Program-made: the position numbers and the translations under genes
Notes under the pieces: generated by a model
What the model saw: only the letters and a program-made list of their open reading frames with translations
What the model was told of the DNA's origin: nothing
Databases searched by the model: none
In this document: piece by piece, positions 1 through 5,934 of the stretch
How positions within the stretch are numbered: position 1 is the stretch's first letter
Layout of the letters: each line of letters opens with the position of its first letter
Source: Bacillota bacterium
Lineage (GTDB): Bacteria; Bacillota_A; Clostridia; Acetivibrionales; DUMB01
Length of the DNA stretch: 10,239 nt
Direction: 5' to 3'
Assembly: GCA_023621975.1 (NCBI GenBank)
Contig: JAMOAC010000327.1
Location: 1-10,239 of the forward strand

Positions 1-297
1 AATCAGGGATAGAACAACTATTAACTGAATATATTATATAAAGATAAGTGAAGAAATAAAAATAATTGCAGAAAAGATGCATGCAACAGGTATGTGGATA
101 GGCTAGCGGCAAATAAGAAGGAAAAAACCTGGTATTTTATTTAAAAAATAAGATAATATATTAAAAATATTAATTTAAGAATTAATTATTTAAATATACA
201 AATTGAAATATTAAAAATTAAGGTGTAAAATATAATAAAGTGTTAAATATATAATACATAAGTTACAATAAAAAAGAATGATGGAGGAGGTTTTTAT
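1..297. other. AT-rich intergenic region upstream of the first gene
   Basis: No complete gene is visible. Bases 122-280 are almost all A/T and hold weak inverted repeats, for example ATTAATT/AATTAAT at 169-186 and an imperfect 10-bp pair at 133-155. TATAAT occurs at 231-236 and again at 250-255, so a promoter for the gene at 298 probably lies here, but neither has a convincing -35 at normal spacing. Bases 1-106 could hold the decayed 3' end of a gene: one frame is open to a stop at 39-41 and another is open from 29 to a TAG at 104-106, reading EEIKIIAEKMHATGMWIG. This last point is speculative. Confidence 0.5.
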
Positions 298-726
298 ATG
301 GCTTTTTTTGAAAGCATTTCCAAAAAAGTTACCGATACTGCCAGGGCTGCAGCCAAAAAATCAGGGGACATTGTTGAAGTTACCAAGCTTAACCTGAGTA
401 TAGCTGCAGAGGAAGACAAAATAAAAAGAAAGTACATGGAAATAGGCAAGACAGTATACGAGGCATACGTTAACGGCGAAGAAATACCGTATTCATTCAG
501 GAAATTATGCGAAGACGTGAAAGAATACGAAAAGAATATTGAAGAGATGAAAGAAAAGGTACTTCAATTAAAAGGATTGAAGACCTGCCCGTCATGCAAG
601 GCTGAACTGGATGAAGAATTTGCATTCTGTCCGAAATGCGGTGCAAAGCAGGAAATCCGTACTGAAGATAAGGAACCGGAATGCTGCTGTGAAGAGCCGG
701 AAGATACAGGTGATAATAAAGAATAA
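298..726 (+). CDS. Coiled-coil protein with C-terminal zinc ribbon
   Basis: A 142-aa soluble protein of unknown function. The ATG is preceded by a strong GGAGGAGG ribosome binding site. Residues about 1-25 are basic and amphipathic, and residues about 25-95 are highly charged and predicted helical, probably a coiled coil. A zinc ribbon follows with C97-x2-C100 and C111-x2-C114 (second knuckle FCPKCGAK), so one Zn(II) is likely bound. The last 25 residues are an acidic tail carrying three consecutive cysteines (129-131). There is no signal peptide or membrane segment. Small clostridial proteins of this plan are usually labelled zinc-ribbon domain proteins, without a defined role. It appears monocistronic, with a candidate terminator about 65 bases downstream. 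The identity of the ribbon is clear; the function is not. The cysteine cluster could be a second metal site, but that is inference. Confidence 0.82.
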   Translation: MAFFESISKKVTDTARAAAKKSGDIVEVTKLNLSIAAEEDKIKRKYMEIGKTVYEAYVNGEEIPYSFRKLCEDVKEYEKNIEEMKEKVLQLKGLKTCPSCKAELDEEFAFCPKCGAKQEIRTEDKEPECCCEEPEDTGDNKE

Positions 727-791
727 CATATTGCCAGGCTGGATATAAGCTTATATATGCTGAAAGAATAAGCACTAATAAAAAATATTGC

Positions 792-824
792 AAAGGGATA
801 CTCATTAAGGGCTGTCCCTTTTTT
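792..824 (+). terminator. Probable Rho-independent terminator
   Basis: AAAGGGA (792-798) can pair with TCCCTTT (815-821) across a 16-base loop, and six T residues fill 819-824. It lies downstream of the zinc-ribbon gene ending at 726 and before the next promoter region. The stem is short and the loop long, so this is a moderate call. Confidence 0.5.
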
Positions 825-836
825 ATTACCTGTGTA

Positions 837-864
837 TTGCCATGTTTTTTAATTATGATAAAAT
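837..864 (+). promoter_or_regulatory. Possible sigma-A promoter for the 991 gene
   Basis: TTGCCA (837-842) and TAAAAT (859-864) are separated by 16 bases, just after the putative terminator. A second candidate -10, TATAAT at 910-915, has only a poor -35 (TGTACA, 885-890, spacing 19). Either could drive the zinc-ribbon membrane protein and the folate gene behind it. Weak, by-eye matches in AT-rich DNA. Confidence 0.3.
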
Positions 865-990
865 ATCCTAAAAGAAAAAACTCATGTACACTATGGGAGC
901 GATAAGGTATATAATAAGGGTATATACTTCAGGATATAAACATTATGATTTCTATTTTTATGTTCTTTTAAAAAAAAGAGGGGTGTTTGC

Positions 991-1668
991 TTGAATACAA
1001 TCAATTTCGGGGAAAAAAGATGCAATTATTGTGGGGAAAACATAGGCGCAAATGCAAGAAGGTGCCCTTATTGCGGCAGCCTGGCTGAACCTGAGACAAG
1101 CGTGGTTGAAGCCAAATATAACCCTGCGCCTGATAATTCCATGCCTGATAATTCTGTACCTGAAAATGAAGAAGGCGTGTCGCAGGTTCAAAGCGAATTG
1201 GCGTACAGCGCTGAAAGCCCATTACAGGGCAAGGATTTAACAATGCAGGAGACGACGCAGGAAGCAATACATGAAGCAATACAAAGCCCGATACAGGAAA
1301 CAATTAAAGAAAGCGCCGCAAGCGGAGTTACCGAAAATACGAGAGCTTATTACGATGCCTCATGGAGAGCGGACACATCCGGCAATTTCCAGCACGCACA
1401 GGTACAAAACGTCAATAATAATATCAAGGGAATGAGCAACGGCCTTAAGGTTTTTCTTACGGTCATTGCTTCCGTTATACCGGGTATAGGGCAGCTTATA
1501 GGCATTATCTGTGGCATTGTATTCATCAATCTGGATGATAACAGGGACAAAAAATCCTTTGGTGTTGCGTTGCTCATTGCATCCATTGTCATGTTTGTAT
1601 TAAATTTCCTGTTTTATCTCATTCTTGTTGTTGCTATCAGGTCGGCATTATCTATACAGCATGTTTAA
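991..1668 (+). CDS. Zinc-ribbon membrane protein with repetitive linker
   Basis: A 225-aa protein starting at TTG; AGAGGGG (978-983 region) sits about 7 bases upstream, which supports this start. The N-terminus is a compact zinc ribbon, C11-x2-C14 and C25-x2-C28 (motifs CNYCG and CPYCG). Residues about 30-145 form a polar, probably disordered linker containing two tandem-repeat tracts. Two hydrophobic segments follow at about 153-180 and 190-216, joined by a charged loop (DDNRDKK), so the C-terminal part is membrane embedded. With no signal peptide, the zinc ribbon is probably cytosolic. Such zinc-ribbon/two-helix proteins are common in Firmicutes and mostly uncharacterised. The stop is 14 bases before the preferred start of the folate gene, so the two are likely co-transcribed. 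The function is unknown; a membrane-tethered adaptor role is only a guess. Confidence 0.85.
   Translation: MNTINFGEKRCNYCGENIGANARRCPYCGSLAEPETSVVEAKYNPAPDNSMPDNSVPENEEGVSQVQSELAYSAESPLQGKDLTMQETTQEAIHEAIQSPIQETIKESAASGVTENTRAYYDASWRADTSGNFQHAQVQNVNNNIKGMSNGLKVFLTVIASVIPGIGQLIGIICGIVFINLDDNRDKKSFGVALLIASIVMFVLNFLFYLILVVAIRSALSIQHV
1129..1173 (+). repeat. 15-bp tandem repeat inside the zinc-ribbon gene
   Basis: About three head-to-tail 15-bp units beginning CCTGATAATTC encode PDNSM, PDNSV and the degenerate PENEE (residues 47-61). The repeat keeps the reading frame and lengthens the disordered linker. Confidence 0.75.
1246..1305 (+). repeat. 12-bp tandem repeat inside the zinc-ribbon gene
   Basis: Five consecutive degenerate 12-bp units, consensus CAGGAAGCAATA, encode the tetrapeptides QETT, QEAI, HEAI, QSPI and QETI (residues 86-105). 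Units 2 and 3 differ at one base, so this looks like recent in-frame duplication. The period is exactly four codons. Confidence 0.8.
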
Positions 1669-1682
1669 AGAGGATGAAGAAA

Positions 1683-2264
1683 ATGAATGTGGCCAAGGGA
1701 AATCTGAGAAGGGAGATTCTTAAAAAGCGCAGTGAGGTTGCCGAAAGTGAAATTGAAGCGTTAAGCCGGATTATAATGAAGAAGGCGGCAGAATTATACT
1801 TGTCCGATGCAATTAAGCTGATAATGTGCTATATGGATTTCAGAAATGAAGTAAAGACGGGGGATTTTATAAAAGAATGCCTTGCTCTCGGGAAAAGGAT
1901 AGCACTTCCGCGGGTTGAAAAGGGGCCTGACGGCAGAAAAAAGATTTTCCCATACGAAATAAAGGATTTACTACGTGATGTAACACCGGGGACATACGGC
2001 ATTCTTGAGCCTAACCCTGAGCTTGCAAAGCCGGTGAAGCCTTCTGATATTGATTTGGTTATTGTCCCCGGAGTTGTATTTGATGAGAGGAAATTCAGGA
2101 TAGGATATGGCGGAGGATATTACGACAGGTTTTTATCCGAGGTAAGACCTGACTGCATTAAGCTGGCACCTGCTTTCGAATTGCAGATAGTAGACGAAAT
2201 CCCCCGGGAAGGGCATGACATTCCCGTGGACGTTATCATAACGGATAAACGGTTGATATTATAA
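1683..2264 (+). CDS. 5-formyltetrahydrofolate cyclo-ligase
   Basis: Methenyltetrahydrofolate synthetase: ATP-dependent conversion of 5-formyl-THF to 5,10-methenyl-THF, which returns a dead-end folate to the cytosolic one-carbon pool. The N-terminus has the family's basic helix (GNLRREILKKR). The middle carries the YGILEP segment, and the C-terminal half has the hallmark nucleotide/folate-binding run DLVIVPGVVFDE followed by GYGGGYYDRFL. Size (193 aa) is normal for the family. An in-frame ATG at 1674 would give three more residues (MKK), but AAAGAGG (1667-1673) directly abuts it, whereas that same site is an ideal 9 bases from the ATG at 1683, so 1683 is preferred. The gene lies immediately behind the zinc-ribbon membrane gene in a probable operon. 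Identification is secure from motifs; the start is the only uncertainty. Confidence 0.96.
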   Translation: MNVAKGNLRREILKKRSEVAESEIEALSRIIMKKAAELYLSDAIKLIMCYMDFRNEVKTGDFIKECLALGKRIALPRVEKGPDGRKKIFPYEIKDLLRDVTPGTYGILEPNPELAKPVKPSDIDLVIVPGVVFDERKFRIGYGGGYYDRFLSEVRPDCIKLAPAFELQIVDEIPREGHDIPVDVIITDKRLIL

Positions 2265-2300
2265 ATGCCGTTTTTTGCAAATTTTAAAAGTTATAATTTA

Positions 2301-2324
2301 TTAATAATTATTTATCATTATTAA
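2301..2324. repeat. Perfect 8-bp AT inverted repeat in intergenic DNA
   Basis: TTAATAAT (2301-2308) and ATTATTAA (2317-2324) are exact reverse complements around an 8-base spacer, 28 bases upstream of the CPBP protease start. With only A/T pairs it would be a poor terminator; it might be an operator or chance. The surrounding 2265-2351 has no other clear signal. Confidence 0.35.
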
Positions 2325-2351
2325 TGGAAAATTTAATGAAAGGATAAGGCT

Positions 2352-3332
2352 ATGAACAAAAAAAGTACAGTAACGGGCGCTAACAAGCTATTCTTTCTGT
2401 TTACCGTTCTTTATCTCGTGTTTCAGATAATTCTTGCTTTCGTGGCATCAATCTTCGCTTTCATATATGGTGCGGACTATTACGAAAAATTTTTCAGTGA
2501 AAACATGTATAATATCCTTTTGACCAACCAATATGTAATTATCCTTCTGCCGGTAATCATATATATGCTTGTAAAAAAACTGAGTTTTAAGGAAGTGTTC
2601 AGGCTCAATAAATTGGACGCATTATCCGCGCTTATCATCATACTGATATCTTTTCCTGCTTTATTTGTGGCAGTAATGTTAAATACGATTGTTGTTTACC
2701 TGCTGCAGTACATAGGAAGCATTCCCGTACAGCCCATTCCGGTTCCGGGGAACCTGAAGGAACTTGCAGTGGGATTATTTGTAGTTGCAGTTTCGCCGGC
2801 CATATGTGAGGAGCTGCTTCACAGGGGAATTATGCTGAAAGCCTATGAAAACAGGGGTTCTGTGAAAGCTGTTGTTATAACATCCATTATTTTCGGTCTT
2901 TTCCATTTTGATATAACAAATTTGCTAGGAGCAACCTTTTTAGGCCTGCTGATAGGATATTATGTCTTAAGGACCAATTCCATTTATGCAGGGATGCTTG
3001 CCCATTTCATGCATAATGCAATACATGAGTTTATGCTCTATTTTTCCAGAAGCGAAGCAACACGCAGCGAATTCATAGTAATTCCCGAAGCTGAATTATT
3101 TGCGTCAATTGTTTATGGAATAGGAGGGCTCATATTGATTGCCGTACTGATTGCCGTTTTTCATAAAGTAACTCAGGGCAGGTATACATATAAACCGCCA
3201 ATAAGCAGTATTAAGGGGGATATTGTTTCAATCTTGTCCCACTGGCCTGTCATATCCGTGCTCGCAGTATATGTATTAATAGCTGCACTTTATATTTCAT
3301 CGATAATTTCAGCCGGTCCAACGATAAAATAA
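2352..3332 (+). CDS. CPBP-family intramembrane glutamic protease
   Basis: A 326-aa polytopic membrane protein of the CPBP (CaaX protease/bacteriocin-processing, Abi) family. The start is supported by AAAGGA (2338-2343) 8 bases upstream. The family motifs are intact and in order: E153-E154-L-L-H-R158 (EExxxR, catalytic glutamate and arginine), F181-G-L-F-H185 (FxxxH) and H218-F-M-H-N222 (HxxxN/D). Strongly hydrophobic stretches occur near residues 13-38, 52-75, 88-120, 137-150, 172-206, 246-269 and 297-320, giving about seven or eight membrane helices. Members range from type II CaaX prenyl endopeptidases to bacteriocin self-immunity and envelope-signalling proteases. No bacteriocin or peptide gene is adjacent, so the substrate cannot be inferred. 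All catalytic residues are present, so activity is expected. Confidence 0.95.
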   Translation: MNKKSTVTGANKLFFLFTVLYLVFQIILAFVASIFAFIYGADYYEKFFSENMYNILLTNQYVIILLPVIIYMLVKKLSFKEVFRLNKLDALSALIIILISFPALFVAVMLNTIVVYLLQYIGSIPVQPIPVPGNLKELAVGLFVVAVSPAICEELLHRGIMLKAYENRGSVKAVVITSIIFGLFHFDITNLLGATFLGLLIGYYVLRTNSIYAGMLAHFMHNAIHEFMLYFSRSEATRSEFIVIPEAELFASIVYGIGGLILIAVLIAVFHKVTQGRYTYKPPISSIKGDIVSILSHWPVISVLAVYVLIAALYISSIISAGPTIK

Positions 3333-3358
3333 CACAACTATATTAGGTTCGAGAAGTA

Positions 3359-3392
3359 TATAATATATATATAACCACTGTTTGAGAGGTGG
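3359..3392 (+). promoter_or_regulatory. Candidate -10 and start-deciding RBS of the RpoN-like gene
   Basis: TATAAT lies at 3359-3364 inside an AT run, without a good -35. AGAGGTGG at 3385-3392 is a ribosome binding site 7 bases before TTG 3400. Because this site lies inside the longer open frame that begins at TTG 3382, it argues that translation starts at 3400. Confidence 0.45.
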
Positions 3393-3399
3393 AAAAACC

Positions 3400-4551
3400 T
3401 TGTACCTGAAAGATAGGCAGGAATCTACGCGGTTCAAGAAGCCGGCTGTTTTTCCCCAGCTAAAGCAGGCACTGGATATACTGAGGATGAACGCTGATGA
3501 ATTGTTCGATTACGTGGAAAAACAGATTGAGTTAAATCCTGTTCTGGATATTGGTGATTACAAGAAACCTTTTATAACCCGCGAATGTTACGATTCATTT
3601 ACTGAACCTGAAGAAGGCGTTTATGAGATACACCAGATCAGCATTGATGACAGTTCCACGGATACTTATAATGATTACAATTTTGAAGATACGTCCAACA
3701 GGGTTTCGCTGAAGGAATATCTTTTGCTGCAGCTCCACAGTTCAGGACTGGACAGGGTCAGGATGAAGATCGGGGAATATCTGATCAGCAACGTGGATGA
3801 AAACGGGTATTTAACCTGCAGCCTGTCGGAAGCGGCGGCATATTTCAATGTTCCAATAGCCAAAATCAAAGATGTACTTTTGCACATCCAGACCTTCGAC
3901 CCACCCGGGATTTGCGCAAGAAACCTTAAAGAATGCCTCCTGATTCAACTAAAACAAATGAATATCAAGGACAGGAACGTTTATCGGGTAATAAAAGGCT
4001 TTCTTGATGATCTGGCACTTGAAAGGGTTTCGGAGGTTGCAAGAAGCACAAATCTCAGCAAAAACGAAATTATAAACATACTGCGGCTAATCAGAACGCT
4101 GGAGCCAAAGCCCGGCAGAAATTTTTGCAACAATTCCGGTTCAAAATACGTTTTGCCCGACATTTTTATCAGGAAAATCAGAAATACATTCGAAGCAATA
4201 TTAAATGAAGATGCAATTCCCGTCGTTAACATAGATAAATACTACAGGCAACTGAGTTCTCAGGAAATCAGCCCTGAAGCTAAAAAATTCATACAAAGAA
4301 GGATAAACAATGCCAACTGGCTGATAAAATGCATAGAACAAAGGAAAACACTTTTAAAAAGCCTTGGAGAATACATAGCTGCCGTTCAGAAAGACTTTTT
4401 TGAAAACGGTCAAGCCTATAAAAAAGTTATCCCTATAAAACAGGCGGCAGATGAACTTAATATAGATTCTGAGCTGGTAAGTTTGACTGCTGAGGGCAAA
4501 TACGTACACTGCAGGTGGGGAGATTTTGAAATGAAATCTTTTTTTGCGTGA
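3400..4551 (+). CDS. RpoN (sigma-54)-like protein lacking the C-terminal RpoN-box domain
   Basis: A 383-aa relative of RNA polymerase sigma-54, using TTG 3400 as start. Region I is recognisable near the N-terminus (FPQLKQALDILRMNADEL, then LNPVLD), which in true RpoN contacts enhancer-binding activators. The core-binding domain is clear, with F166-D-P-P-G170-ICARNLKECLL matching the family's FDPPGxxARxLxECLxxQL. The helix-turn-helix region (about 344-383) aligns with the usual pattern but is degraded: ESTVSR is replaced by SELVSL and TPRG by CRWG. The protein stops at EMKSFFA, where ordinary RpoN has ELKYFF and continues roughly 60-90 residues to the RpoN box (ARRTVAKYRE), which binds the -24 element. 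No RpoN box appears in any frame of 4552-4670. It may be a non-canonical regulator that still binds RNA polymerase, or a decaying paralogue; the intact 383 codons favour some retained function. Confidence 0.9.
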   Translation: MYLKDRQESTRFKKPAVFPQLKQALDILRMNADELFDYVEKQIELNPVLDIGDYKKPFITRECYDSFTEPEEGVYEIHQISIDDSSTDTYNDYNFEDTSNRVSLKEYLLLQLHSSGLDRVRMKIGEYLISNVDENGYLTCSLSEAAAYFNVPIAKIKDVLLHIQTFDPPGICARNLKECLLIQLKQMNIKDRNVYRVIKGFLDDLALERVSEVARSTNLSKNEIINILRLIRTLEPKPGRNFCNNSGSKYVLPDIFIRKIRNTFEAILNEDAIPVVNIDKYYRQLSSQEISPEAKKFIQRRINNANWLIKCIEQRKTLLKSLGEYIAAVQKDFFENGQAYKKVIPIKQAADELNIDSELVSLTAEGKYVHCRWGDFEMKSFFA

Positions 4552-4599
4552 TAAAATAAAAGCATGACGAAAACTGTTATAAAAGGTAATTAAAAGGGT

Positions 4600-4630
4600 A
4601 TACATATTACATACATATGCTTTCTGCATA
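4600..4630. promoter_or_regulatory. Direct repeat and small hairpin upstream of flavodiiron gene
   Basis: ATACATAT occurs at 4600-4607 and 4611-4618, an 11-bp period or about one helical turn, as many regulator half-sites show. It is followed by TATGC/GCATA (4616-4620 and 4626-4630) around a 5-base loop. The cluster sits 41-71 bases before the flavodiiron ATG, in the only promoter-sized gap upstream of that gene. It could be an oxygen- or redox-responsive operator; there is no direct evidence. Confidence 0.25.
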
Positions 4631-4670
4631 CGTAAGCTAAATTTACAAGCAGATTCAAAGGAGAGATACC

Positions 4671-5858
4671 ATGGTTGAAGTCAAAAAAATCATTTACTGG
4701 GTAGGAATAAAAGACTGGGAACTGAGAGAGTTTCACGGACATGAGTTTTCAACTCACAGGGGCTCCAGCTATAACTCATATCTTATAAAGGATGAAAAGA
4801 CAGTGCTGGTGGATACTGTGTGGAATCCTTTTAAGGAAGAGTTTGTGGAGAAGCTGGAAAGGGAAGTGGGAATCAGGAATATTGACGCTGTTGTAATCAA
4901 TCACGTCGAGCCTGACCATGCCGGGAGCCTTGGCGAAATAATGTCAAAAATTCAGGATGTGCCCATATACTGTACCGAAAAAGGAGCGGAAGCCATTAAA
5001 AGGCATTTCCATAAGAACTGGAACTGTAAAATAGTCAAAACAGGCGATTCCGTTAAAATTGGCGAATATGAGCTGGTTTTCGTGGAGATGACCATGCTTC
5101 ACTGGCCTGACAGCATGCTTACGTATGTTAAAGGCGCCAACGTTGTGCTTTCAAATGACGCTTTCGGACAGCACTATGCAACGGCAGGAATGTTTAATGA
5201 TGAAGTGGACAATTGCGAGCTGTACCAGGAGGCAATAAAGTATTATGCAAATATACTGGCTCCCTTTAGTGCTCTTGTGAAAAAAAAGATTGAGCAGATC
5301 AGGGAAATGAACCTCCCCATTGACATGATTGCCCCAAGTCACGGTGTGATTTGGCGGGACAACCCGATGCAGATCGTGGATAAGTACTATGAGTGGTCGC
5401 AGGATTATAAAGAGGATTTTGTGGTAATTATTTACGACACAATGTATAATGCCACCAAAAGCATGGCCGAGTCCATAGCAAAAGGTTTGGCAAACAGGAA
5501 TGTAAAGAGCATACTGTATAACGCTTCACTTACGGATCCCAGCGACCTGGTTCCACAGGTGTTTAAATCCAAGGGAGTAATAATGGGGAGCTGTACGGTA
5601 AATAATACGTATTTAAGGTCCATAGCCGGACTGTTGGACCATATAAAAGGTCTGAAGTTTAAGAATAAAGCGGCAGCAGCCTTCGGAAGCTACGGCTGGA
5701 GCGGAGGTGCTGCAGGCAAGATAAGCAGGGAACTGGGTGAAGCCGGCATGAAAATAGTCCAGGAGCCTTTGCAGATCAAATACCGGCCCACTTCAGAAGA
5801 ACTGAAACAGTGTGAAATTTTCGGAGAGAAATTCGCAGATGCGTTGGATTTGATTTAA
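4671..5858 (+). CDS. fprA: Flavodiiron protein (FprA-type O2/NO reductase)
   Basis: A cytosolic 395-aa class A flavodiiron protein that reduces O2 to water (and/or NO to N2O) with electrons usually delivered by rubredoxin, protecting anaerobes from oxidative or nitrosative stress. AAAGGAG (4657-4663) lies 7 bases before the ATG. Residues 1-245 form the metallo-beta-lactamase-like diiron domain with a full ligand set: H78-x-E80-x-D82-H83, H144 (LHWPDSM), D163 (SNDAFG) and H224 (PSHGVIW). The C-terminal half is a flavodoxin domain: the FMN phosphate loop is Y255-DTMYNAT262 and the later flavin loop is in FGSYGWSGGA. Length and domain order match Moorella-type FprA, with no rubredoxin or flavin-reductase extension. 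No rubredoxin gene is in the window, so the donor is encoded elsewhere. No terminator is visible before the beta-glucosidase gene, but shared transcription is unproven. Confidence 0.98.
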   Translation: MVEVKKIIYWVGIKDWELREFHGHEFSTHRGSSYNSYLIKDEKTVLVDTVWNPFKEEFVEKLEREVGIRNIDAVVINHVEPDHAGSLGEIMSKIQDVPIYCTEKGAEAIKRHFHKNWNCKIVKTGDSVKIGEYELVFVEMTMLHWPDSMLTYVKGANVVLSNDAFGQHYATAGMFNDEVDNCELYQEAIKYYANILAPFSALVKKKIEQIREMNLPIDMIAPSHGVIWRDNPMQIVDKYYEWSQDYKEDFVVIIYDTMYNATKSMAESIAKGLANRNVKSILYNASLTDPSDLVPQVFKSKGVIMGSCTVNNTYLRSIAGLLDHIKGLKFKNKAAAAFGSYGWSGGAAGKISRELGEAGMKIVQEPLQIKYRPTSEELKQCEIFGEKFADALDLI

Positions 5859-5896
5859 TATAATTTAAAGATTTTTCCACTGCCATAGCCTGTTTT

Positions 5897-5909
5897 CGAT
5901 GCCGTATCG
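5897..5909. promoter_or_regulatory. Small CG-containing palindrome before the beta-glucosidase gene
   Basis: CGAT-GCCGT-ATCG is a perfect 4-bp dyad around 5 bases, 12 bases upstream of the AAGGAGG ribosome binding site. Sugar-responsive repressors often bind dyads at such positions, but the arms are short and the site is not a recognisable cre box. Low confidence. Confidence 0.2.
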
Positions 5910-5934
5910 TAACAGGGTTGAAGGAGGATTAACA

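Noticed and set aside
497..805. Minus-strand ORF opposite the zinc-ribbon gene
   Set aside because: It overlaps a plus-strand gene with a strong ribosome binding site and zinc-ribbon motif; the minus-strand product has no recognisable features.
1129..1305. CRISPR-like array from the regular repeats
   Set aside because: The units are contiguous 12- and 15-bp in-frame codon repeats without spacers, inside a coding region.
2265..2351. Terminator at the AT-only inverted repeat
   Set aside because: It has no G/C pairs and no clear T-tract, so it would be unlikely to terminate transcription; kept only as a repeat.
3382..3399. Earlier TTG start for the RpoN-like protein
   Set aside because: The ribosome binding site AGAGGTGG lies inside this extension and is correctly spaced for TTG 3400.
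3400..4670. Frameshift restoring an RpoN box downstream of 4551
   Set aside because: All three forward frames after the stop close quickly and none encodes ARRTVAKYRE-like sequence.
5899..5934. Extended N-terminus (MPYRNRVEGGLT) for the beta-glucosidase
   Set aside because: The extension contains the AAGGAGG ribosome binding site of ATG 5935 and is absent from the GH1 family, whose proteins begin close to the FxWG signature.
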